A stretch of DNA of 64,000 nt, taken from assembly GCA_029204225.1 (NCBI GenBank), contig CM055093.1, positions 20,605,635 to 20,669,634 of the forward strand, given 5' to 3'. The position numbers were made by a program, and so were the translations under genes. The first letter of the stretch is position 1, and the number at the start of each line of letters is the position of its first letter. This DNA is from Diphasiastrum complanatum (Eukaryota; Streptophyta; Lycopodiopsida; Lycopodiales; Lycopodiaceae). This document shows, piece after piece, positions 46,014-55,348 of the stretch. The notes under the pieces were generated by a model. It searched no databases. It was not told the DNA's origin and saw only the letters and a program-made list of their open reading frames with translations.

Positions 46014-46510
46014 CTATCTTTCAGTGTGCTTCAGCTTTTTCTACTCGGAAACCGTCACAAATTTGAAAATTTTGGCAAAAGTATAATACATCACTGCAAT
46101 TCTTACTGTCCTTTGAGTCTGCCCGAACGTTAGTTACTCATGATCAGAAAACCTTGACAAAAATTTGAAAATTCTAGCAAAATTAAAGTAGAATGGTTGA
46201 CTGCTTCAATTCTCACCATCCTTGAGTCTGCTTGAACTTGTTCTACTTAGAAATTACCTTTGTAGATTTGAATATTTTAAAAAAGAGTTTCTCACTTTGC
46301 TTGAGTCTGCTTGAACTTGTTCTACTTAGAAATTACCTTTATAGATTTGAATATTTTAAAAAAGAGTTTCTCACTTTCCTTGAGTCTGCTTGAACTTGTT
46401 CTAATTAGAAATTACCTTTATAGATTTGAAGATTTTAATAAAGAGTTTAATATATCACTACAATTCTAACTATCCTTGAGTCTGCTTGAAAATTTCTAGT
46501 CAGAAACCTT
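46014..46510 (+). repeat. tandem repeat array, 79-bp core unit
   Basis: Three near-identical units begin with CTTGAGTCTGCTTGAACTTG at 46221, 46300 and 46379 (spacing 79 and 79). A partial unit starts at 46475 after a 96-bp spacing. More diverged units precede at about 46014 and 46113 with longer spacing (about 95-110 bp). It starts 200 bp after the ORF's stop. Confidence 0.88.
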
Positions 46511-48064
46511 GTGACAGGCAGATATGCTCAATATCCCTTCCCAGAATAATTTAGTTGGTTGGTAAGTATATTGTATTGTATTGATGATGCTCATGGTATT
46601 TATTTCCATAAAATAATCCATGCACAAAGCGGAAACCATGATTTCCGAAGGAATGAAGTCCTTTGCTTGATTAAAATCACTTAAAACATATGAAGTGAAA
46701 TGCCAACACAATCCCTTAGGTTTTTTCCACTAGATTGAAATATATGTACATTGTAAAGCCTAGCATTGAAGGCTTTTTGGTCTTCCCCTCGACAAGTACT
46801 CTAAAGGAAAGGGCAAAAAGTCTGAGAGACTCTAGGCCTTACCCTTTGTAAGATTCGTGTGATTTTTTTCTCTCTCTCTTTTACTTGGTGACCGACATCA
46901 ATGCACTTCAACACTTCTCCACTTTTGTCTTAATGGCACTTGTTTTAAGCATTATAACAATTTATGAGAAGCTTCTTAGCATAACATTTGCCCTTTTATG
47001 TAACTTTGTGAAACTCTAGGCTTTAGTTAGGCTCAAGTCAATCTAATTTTTTCTTTTTAATTTGTCGTGATACAATAAGCTATTGTGATGATTCGTTAAA
47101 AAATGACATAACACTAATTTTGGGTGAGTTTGAGCATTAGAATGAGTTGGTTTATTTCTCCAATTATTAATCGTTAGAAATACAGTCTTTGTTTTTTTTT
47201 TTTGCTAGGATTCAAATGTGATGATCTACAAGCTCTTTTGATGTTCTTCCTCTATATTGCAATTTTCCAATATCTGAATGAATGCAAGCGGTTGTACTGC
47301 CTCCCATTCACTTATGCATGATGGATATAAATATCTAAGAATAAAATATCCAAATGCCAGCTTCATTTTCCTCATTTTGAAAAATCACAGATTCAATTTT
47401 GGACTTTGGTATTCTTGCCATAGTGATTGCCACAAGTTGAGCACCAAATTGTCAAATTTGTGTAGTTCTAGATTCAAAGTTCCATCAGTCTTATCAAATG
47501 TAACTAGGTGATATGATCACAATAACAACATACAAATACTTTTCTTATTGTCAAACTGTGACCTGAACTAGTATAGTTATTAGTTGTGCATTATTTTAAC
47601 TAGTATGGTTGATTATTTTAACTTTAGATACTACCATCTACAGATTGGCATGTTCAACATAGGCAAATCCAACTGATGTAATGCTTTCATGTTGTAAACT
47701 GGCAATTTGAAAATCTATTTCTATTTTTTATTTTAAATGAGCTATGTTACATAATGGAAATGCTCTCATAATCATCTTCTAAAATCTCATAAAGCTTATT
47801 TAAGTGAAGGCACCCACCATGAATGCAAAAGACATTATTGATGTTTTACAATATATATTTTTCTATTAATTCAAATACATTCTGGATATGCATGGTAGTT
47901 TAGGAAAGCTTGAAAAGATTCCATTGTGAACTTTTGGTGGTGATGAATGGCTTACTCCTAATAGTATTATGTCAAAATCCTTTAGATGCAAATTAATATT
48001 AGATGTGAGAAATTGAATGAAAGTAAGTACTGGGCAAAAGTCATTTGATTCAGTTGGTTCCTTT
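46511..48064. other. no gene seen
   Basis: AT-rich spacer of 1.5 kb without supported coding or repeat structure, left of copia copy B4. Confidence 0.4.
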
Positions 48065-48889
48065 TGTTGATTTCACACGTGTGGACTGTCCACAACATGT
48101 ACTTGTGATCTCCTAAGGTGTGTAGATGCACGAAGATCAAGACTAGATTGAGATTCAAGATCTATCTTTGATTCTATGGCAAAACCACACTACTACATGC
48201 ATTCAATCACTTCCAACTCTCACTCACACGTGTGGGAAGTATTAAAAAATTATTCTAAATAAAAGCAAGCTGCTCTCCTCGGGTAGAGAGAGAAAATCAT
48301 CATGAGCGCTCGGGTAGAGACAGAAAGCTAGAAATCCAATAACACTCAAAATCCACTCAATCTCCAAAATCAATTAGATCCAAATGAGGAGTACAATGAT
48401 ACTAGTAGATCCATGAGCTACCACTATGCTTAACTACGATTGGACCACACTTTGACACCTCTTAATCCTATTGAACCATTGACCCATGCACCTCTAAATT
48501 CTATTGGACCATTTTCAAGCAAACCTCAAATTCTATTGGACCACTCATGGTTCCACCTCTAAATTCTATTGGACCTCTTAAACTTCATCAAACAAAAGCA
48601 TTACACTTGTCTACACTCTAATTGGCATGAGTTTGGCCTCCTACTATATTTTGTCTCAATAGTAGCATTACAAGTGGAAATGGATAATTTGCCATCTATG
48701 CCAAATTTGACCCTATCAACATCCTACACCTAAATGCTTGACTATGAAATTCTATGAGACCCCTATATCGAACATTTTTTATTTACTTTACAATTCTCCA
48801 CAAGTGGGAACATCCTCCACACATGTGAGATTCACTTACAAACTTCTATCATAAAAACTACCAAGCTAGATTTTTGCCAATTTCTCACA
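48065..48889 (-). repeat. 3' LTR of copy B4
   Basis: 825 bp, TG...CA (plus-strand TGTTGATTTCACACGTGTGG ... CCAATTTCTCACA), followed by the complement of a GAGGAG polypurine tract. Collinear with the plus-strand LTR 21882-22701. Confidence 0.88.
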
Positions 48890-49630
48890 CTCCTCAAAAA
48901 ATAGCTTGGAAAGGTACTAGATCACTTGAGAAGTTTGTAAATCCTTTTGAGTGGATCCTTTGGTATGCATAAGAAGTGAAGATCAGCCAAGGGAACCACC
49001 CTCACCATATCCATGATAAGATCTCTTTGGTAGAGATCTCTTACCAATGCCTTTGAAGAGTGCTCCACCAATATGCCACTATGATCATGGGCTTCCTCCA
49101 TGTTTGATGATGATATTTTCTTTAAAAGTTCCACTTGCATGATGGATGCACCATAAATAGAGAAATTTGAGGCTTCCAAGCCTCATAAGGATCATGGAGA
49201 TCAAGATCATAAGATGTGAAACAATGATGATTATCAAGATTATGCTTTCTAGCTTGACTAGTCCACATACAACGAACTATATAAATGATGGAGCTAATCT
49301 TGATATCAAAGACTATCTTGATCTTTTTTAGGCTAGTTACTCTCTCAAGGATGTAAGTGTACACTTTGGATGTTTCACTTAATCTCAAGAAGAGCTTACA
49401 ATTGCCTCAAAACATGTGAAAACATGATCTTCAAAAAAGTCAGTACCAAGCTCAATCTTGTTCTTACTAGAACCAAGAGTATACTTTTGACAATACAATA
49501 TCTTGCTATCAAAAAGTATAGGAAACATATCTAAGTCAATAATGACAAGAAACATGTTCATACCATAAGCATCATACAAAACTAGTATAGCTTTTTATGA
49601 ACTTTGAGATCCAAAAATTCAATGAAGCAA
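48890..49630 (-). repeat. family-B 3' segment, copy B4
   Basis: Minus strand: SETSKVYTYILERVTSLKKI, HNLDNHHCFTSYDLDLHDPY, PSCKWNF and, in another frame, HSGILVEHSSKALVRDLYQR. It matches copy B3 closely and B2 more distantly. It shows no RT or RNase H motifs. Confidence 0.7.
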
Positions 49631-49639
49631 GATAGCATT

Positions 49640-50794
49640 TCAAGCAAAGGAAGAGAAGCATATATGAATGTGTTGTAGTAGATACAGATGCCCCTCTTTG
49701 CCATGTAAGGTGAGCCATAAAGACTCAGCCATGCATCTTGAAGATCTTTTTGAAATCATATGAAGAAGAAACTCCTCCTCACATCTTGGCCCCATCATAA
49801 ATTGAATACCTTCAAAAAAGATAACTTGTGATGCTTCTTGAGAAGCCTTGATCTCAGCCACTTCCAAGATTGAATCTTCATGCAACATGACATCTCTATT
49901 CACAATCACTTTTGAAATAGAGAGTGTAAAGACACTACAGGCCTCCTTGATGGATGAGTATCCAATCATGATCCATGAGCTTGGATCATCCTTCCTCCTT
50001 GTTTCCAAGGGAATATGCGCAAAGCAAGCACTACCAAGTTCACTAAGGTGATCAACCTTAGGCTTCATCTTGAATAAAACTTCATATGGTGCTATTCCTT
50101 CAAGAGCTCCAATACTCCTCAAAGCTTTGATCTTAAATGAGAATTTCTTCTCAACATGTGCTTTGAATAATAAGGAATAATCATACACCATAATACTTGA
50201 AGAGAGAAGATATGTGCATCTTGTATGATCATCCTCCTTTGAAATATTGGACATATAAGAAACATCAAGAGAGTTTGCACTCTCACTTGGATCCAATTTG
50301 TAGATGCCTTCAAATCTTGATCCATATACAAGGATGTCACCATCCTTCCTGATCACACAATTGTCAATATTGAAATTGACATCAAAGCCACTATCAAGAA
50401 GTTGGCCAGCACTTAAGATGTTCTTTGTAAGCTTTGGGACAGAAAGAACATTGTTGAGAAAGAGATCTTTGGAAGATACAAGCTTCAAGAGAATAATCCC
50501 TACTCCTTCAATATTGCACTCATGCTTACTTGCAATGTATATGGTCTTCTTGACTCCATCATAAGGCATAATGGATGAAAACGATCGCTTGGAGCCACAC
50601 ATATGTGAAGATTCTCCACTATCAATATACCATGAGTCATCCTTGTTGAAGCTGGAAGAGGAGAATCTTGATGCCATAAGAGAGCCTTTTCCATCACTTG
50701 CAATATAGTCTTCTTTCTCATTGGTGATATTGGCTTGATTGAGTTGATTCTTCTTCTTGAAGCAATTGGTGGCATAATGGCCTAGGCTTGCCAC
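49640..50794 (-). pseudogene. copia protease with mostly deleted integrase, then hinge (B4)
   Basis: Minus strand, one long open frame. It starts at the second half of the zinc-knuckle (GHYATNCFKKKNQLNQANI; the first Cys pair is in the overlapping gag frame), then SWYIDSGESSHM (DSG active site), EGVGIILLKL, KNILSAGQLLDSGFDVNF. Instead of the integrase zinc knuckle there is YMSNISKEDDHTRC, a short core trace (LLFKAHVEKKFSFKIKALRS), then APYEVLFKMKPKVDHL and CFAHIPLETRRKDDPSS from the integrase end, and a hinge remnant ISKRSSRCMAESLWLTLHGK. Integrase catalytic residues are deleted and RT is absent. The unbroken 384-residue frame despite these deletions is notable. Confidence 0.8.
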
Positions 50795-51557
50795 AATAAA
50801 AGCACTTGATCTTCTTCTTCATGAGATTTGAAGTAGAAGCATGAGAGGTATCCTCCTCCTCCTCTCCATCTTGGTCTTTAGCTTTGTCATTAGACAAGGG
50901 ATGGTGTTGCTTCTTACTCCTCTCTTTGTGCTTGGCAAATAGAACTTTGCCATCATCATGATTGAGTGATAGCTTGAGTTTGTACTCTTGTCTTGATTCT
51001 TCATAAATAAGCACACTTTGAAGGGCCTCCAAACTTGGTAGCTCCTCCTTAATGGCATAGGATTGGACAAGGTTGTCATATTCATCTCTCAAGCCATTGA
51101 GAATGACTTGGACTAGCTCACTTTGATTGATTGAGTCACCAATACATACAAGCTCCCTATGAATATCCTTGACTCTCAAAACATAATTAGATGCACTCTC
51201 ATCACCCTTTTGACTACTTTGGAAGATTTTATTTCTAAGAGTGAGGATCCTAGAGGTGTTCTTAGCCTCATAGATGGACTTGAGACAATCCCAAGCTTCC
51301 TTGGATGTAGAACGATCACCAATCTCCCTCAATATCTCATTAGAGACATTCATCTTAATGTAGTGGAGAGCCATCCTAGGTCTATTCTTGTATTTTTGTA
51401 CTTCTTGAAGGACTTGAGGCTCCTCCTCAATCCCATGTACAATGTCCATCACATCTTGGAGTATCAAGATGGACTCCATCCTCAACTTCCATATTGAATA
51501 ATTGGAAGTAGACAATCTCTTACTTGGTTGCAACAAGTACGGACTCATTGAATTCAT
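50718..51557 (-). pseudogene. copia gag (B4)
   Basis: Minus strand, ATG at 51557 (MNSMSPYLLQPSKRLSTSNY). An uninterrupted 279-residue gag: WKLRMESILILQDVMDIVHG, LHYIKMNVSNEILREIGD, AWDCLKSIYEAKNTSRILTL, LVQVILNGLRDEYDNLVQSY, a Lys/Asp-rich linker, and the start of the zinc knuckle IKCFYCGKP. At that point it shifts frame relative to the downstream protease frame (GHYATNC at 50794), so a small indel separates gag and protease. Gag itself could still be made if a promoter were available, but the 5' LTR is broken. Confidence 0.82.
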
Positions 51558-52136
51558 GTAAAGTGGAGATAAATAAAAGTGATGAACAAAAAATGTTGCT
51601 TCTCTCTCACTATAGGATCCAATAATGGTGTGCTACCATCTCCTATGCAAGATCTTGCAACAAACTGTGAGATGATTCTCACTAGCTATCTCAATCTCTC
51701 CAAAACTAGATCTACTTCACATCAAATGATGGAGTATGGGCAAAGTTAGGATCAAACACTCTTAGCACGTGTGAAATACACTAAGAAACCAAATTTGACT
51801 CAAATAAAATGATATTGCATGAAACAAAATGGCTAAGATCTCAAAACAGTGCCGAGATCAATATAGATGAGATTGGTAAGCATTCAACTGCGATTTTGGA
51901 TCAAACAAGAAATCTCTTGACCAAACCAAATGTGTCCACCCAGGTCTAGATGCCCTACCTAATCCTCTTCAAAAGCTTATAGATTTTGACTGGCACAACC
52001 AAATGGAATGAAACTGATTGCATCAAAAACTAGACAAAAATAGCTTCAAAACAAGTTATCAAGCAAGATAAATGGATCAAGCATGAGAGAGAACTCCCAG
52101 ACTGAAATTGGATCTTCCTCACACGTGTTTGAACAC
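51558..52136 (-). other. leader of copy B4 with PBS deletion
   Basis: Collinear with the leader of B1 (about 1569-2141, opposite orientation). At about 52124-52137 the leader word TCACACGTGT passes directly into LTR sequence ACTGTCCACAAC; the LTR end and the PBS are missing. Confidence 0.7.
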
Positions 52137-52749
52137 ACTGTCCACAACATGTCCTTGTGATCTCCTAAGGTGTGTAGATGCACCAAGATCAAGACTAGAT
52201 TGAGATTCAAGATCTATCTTTGATTCTATGGCAACAACACACTACTAAATGCATTCAATCACTTCCAACTCTTACTCACACGTGTGGGAAGTATTAAAAA
52301 ATTATTCTAAGTGAAAACAAGCTTTTCTCCTCAGGTAGAGAGATAAAATCATCATGAGCTCTCGGGTAGAGAGAGAAAGCTAGAAATCCAATAACTCTCA
52401 AAATCCACTCAATCTCCAAAATCATTAGATCCAAATGAGGAGTACAATGATACTAGTAGATCCACGAGCTACCACTATGCTTAACTATGATTGGACCACA
52501 CTTTTCCACCTCTTAATCCTATTGGACCATTGATCCATGCACCTCTGAATTCTACTGGACCATTTTCAAGCAAACCTCAAATTCTATTGGACCACACATG
52601 GTTCCACCTCTAAATCCTATTGGACCTCTTAAACTTCATCAAACAAAAGCATTACACTTTTCTACACTCTATTTGGCACGAGTTTGGCCTCCTACTCTAT
52701 TTTGTCTCAATAGTGGCATTACAAGTGGAAATGGATAATTTGTCATCTA
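52137..52749 (-). repeat. 5' LTR of copy B4, part 1
   Basis: Matches 48085-48705 of the 3' LTR. It is interrupted at 52749 by element A and continues at 59065. Confidence 0.85.
52745..52749. repeat. target-site duplication of element A (left)
   Basis: ATCTA, identical to 59065-59069. Confidence 0.93.
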
Positions 52750-53612
52750 TGTTGAAAATTGTCACTTCTCACTTGACATTGGTTCATGTAAATATTGATC
52801 AAACATTAGAATATGTTGATGATATGATTTCACACGTGTGGAGCATGTTCCCATGTGTGAAAGGATGTACTTTTCATGTTTGTATATATCCAAATTGATT
52901 TTGTATCATTCTAGTTAGTGTGAACATGAAATGACTAGTTTTTAGTCAAGTTGACTAGTCACCTACAAATTAGCTTTTCCTTGCATGTGCATGAGTAAAT
53001 GCTCCCACATGGCAAGTGGATGTTCACATGTGTGTATAGAGTACTAGAAGATAAGAGTTGACCATTTTCCTTAGATCCTATTTTGTAGGGAATATTCCTA
53101 TATTCTAGGAGACTAGCTTTTTGGATTTTAGTCATATTCTAGAAGGTCAACTATTGGATAAGGATCAAGGATGGATCAAATGGATAGATATGAGTGATGT
53201 GGCACTCTTCACACGTGTGAAGGCCTGCTGGACTGTACCAGACTCATGGATGTACTTGATCCATAAAAGGATCATCATTTTGCTAAGAAAATTGATGAGA
53301 CTTTTGCACTCTACACTTTTGTGAGATTTCTAGTCATTTGTCTTGTGATTTTTATGCATGATTGCTATCTAGTATCATTGTACTTGTTGTTTCAGGTGCA
53401 GGCCGTACAGTGGACAGTACTCCACACGTGTGAAGCCGCTCTCACTAAAAAATGATGTGTTGATCCATTGCTCTTGCTTAAATCCAAGTGTAGTGAATCT
53501 AGATCAAGATCTAATGTGTAGAACTTGATAGATTCATTGATTAAGCAACCAATAACTCTCTATGATTGTAAAGTACAATCATTATTGTCCTAAAAACTGT
53601 AAAATTTTATCA
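52750..53612 (+). repeat. 5' LTR of element A
   Basis: 863 bp, TGTTGAAAATTG ... AAATTTTATCA. It has three CACACGTGTG palindromes (about 52831, 53211, 53423). Confidence 0.96.
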
Positions 53613-53624
53613 TGGTATCAGAGC
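53613..53624 (+). other. primer-binding site of element A
   Basis: TGGTATCAGAGC, adjacent to the 5' LTR end; initiator Met tRNA type. Confidence 0.95.
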
Positions 53625-54208
53625 TAAGTAAGAGAGTGATCATTGAATCATAAATCTTGTAAAGATCATTGGCAAAATTTGTTTTTTGGCCAATACTAGT
53701 GAGGGCGAGTTCTTCTAGAGTGATAGCTTGTAATCATTTGGATCAAAACGACTTGGAGGCTGTGTATGTACTTTTAACACGTGTGAAACCGTACAGCAAC
53801 TTTCAATTCAAGTTACTTTGTGTTTTTTGGTCCCAAAATCACAATACTAGTTCATTTTTGGTGCTTTTTGAAGCATAGTATTGATCTAGATTCATTCTAA
53901 CTAATGCCTATGACCAAATAGTGTTTTGGATCATTGAAGCATTTCTTTTTAGAGTCTAAGATCAGATCTAAGAGGCTGATTTGTTCAGATCCTTAGTTGA
54001 AGTGAAATCTCTAAGAAAAGTGTAAAGCAATTTTTTTTTGTGAGAGTGAAAGCTAGAAATTTTTGGTAAGATCTTTGAGTATCATTCAAGCTTGTGTGTT
54101 AGTTTGATAGAGACAAGCCTATAGGCATTCTAGTAAGCTTTAGGCCACTTCATAGATCTTTTAAAATTCAAAAATCTTTGTGATTTTTAAAAGAGCATTC
54201 ATTCAAAA

Positions 54209-55348
54209 ATGTCATCCATGGGTGGATATTTGATGGAACCAAGTGAGAGACTCACTTCCACAAATTATTCCATTTGGAAAGTGAGAATGGAATCACTCCT
54301 AGTGATCCATGATCTATATGACATAGTTCAAGGAGTAGAGGAAGAGCCTCAAACTCCCCAAGAACAAGCCAAATACAAGAAGAGAGCAAGATTAGCTCTA
54401 CATTGCATAAAGTTAAATGTATGCAATGACCTCTTGAAAGAGGTGTCTTCTTGTACCTCATCCAAAGAGGCTTGGGATTCATTAAAGAGCATTTATGAAT
54501 CCAACAATACTTCAAGAATCCTCATGCTAAGAAATCAAGTTTTCCAAAGCATGAAAGGAAGTGGAGAGAGTGGACAAGAGTATGTTCTTAGGATCAAATC
54601 TCTTAACAAGGAGTTAAGTGCAATAGGAGAGAAGATCCAAGATCAAGAACTAGTACAAATCATTTTGAATGGTCTAAGTGATGAGTTTACCAACTTAGTC
54701 CAATCATTTGCCATTCAAGACTCTCTTCCATCCATTGAAAAGTTGCACAATGTTCTTGTGGCCGAGGAGAGTAGGCTTCTACACCTCAAGACAAGAATGG
54801 ATAGCATGTCACTTAATGGAGGAGAGGAGAAAGCTAACTTTACATCTAAAGGCAAGAAAAAGCAAAATCCATTCAAGAAAAATCAAGGCAAGGAGGCCGA
54901 GATGAAGAATGGAGGATCTACCTCCAAAGGCAAAGTGAAGAACAAGGCAAAACTAAAGTGTTTCTTTTGTGGAAAGAAAGGACACTTTGCCTCAGAATGC
55001 TACTTGAAGAAGAATCAACAAGCCAAAGGAGATCAAGGGAACATTGCTCAAGAGGAAGAATATGAGGATGGATTCAACACATCCTTAATGGTTGCATCTA
55101 CACCAACTTCAAGTCAAGACACATGGTGGATAGATAGTGGGGCTAGTTCCCACATGTCCTTTAACAAGCATTATTTTTCTACTCTTCTATCTTGTAATGA
55201 CTCTAAGAAGTCAATATACACTGCTAGTGATCAAGCATGCAAGATAGATGGCATAGGATCTATACCTCTTTGTTTAGGTACATCTAAAAGGATAGATCTA
55301 GATAATGTTTGTATGTTCCTACCATTTCAAGAAACTTGCTTAGTGTAG
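54209..55348 (+). CDS. copia gag-protease, element A (frameshifted at its end)
   Basis: Start MSSMGGYLMEPSERLTSTNY. Residues about 20-230 are the gag core (WKVRMESLLVIHDLYDIV, LHCIKLNVCNDLLKEVSSC, AWDSLKSIYESNNTSRILML), followed by a Lys/Gly linker and the nucleocapsid knuckle CFFCGKKGHFASEC (about 251-264). The aspartic protease is TWWIDSGASSHM (about 306-317), CKIDGIGSIPLCL. At about 55308 a T run has lost one base (GTTTGTATGTTCC), so the frame ends with FQETCLV, while the true continuation is in the frame of the next entry. Protein acts in the virus-like particle that reverse-transcribes the element. Confidence 0.92.
   Translation: MSSMGGYLMEPSERLTSTNYSIWKVRMESLLVIHDLYDIVQGVEEEPQTPQEQAKYKKRARLALHCIKLNVCNDLLKEVSSCTSSKEAWDSLKSIYESNNTSRILMLRNQVFQSMKGSGESGQEYVLRIKSLNKELSAIGEKIQDQELVQIILNGLSDEFTNLVQSFAIQDSLPSIEKLHNVLVAEESRLLHLKTRMDSMSLNGGEEKANFTSKGKKKQNPFKKNQGKEAEMKNGGSTSKGKVKNKAKLKCFFCGKKGHFASECYLKKNQQAKGDQGNIAQEEEYEDGFNTSLMVASTPTSSQDTWWIDSGASSHMSFNKHYFSTLLSCNDSKKSIYTASDQACKIDGIGSIPLCLGTSKRIDLDNVCMFLPFQETCLV

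Noticed and set aside
53121-53324. 67-residue frame repeated identically at 58573-58776
   Set aside because: Both lie inside the LTRs of element A.
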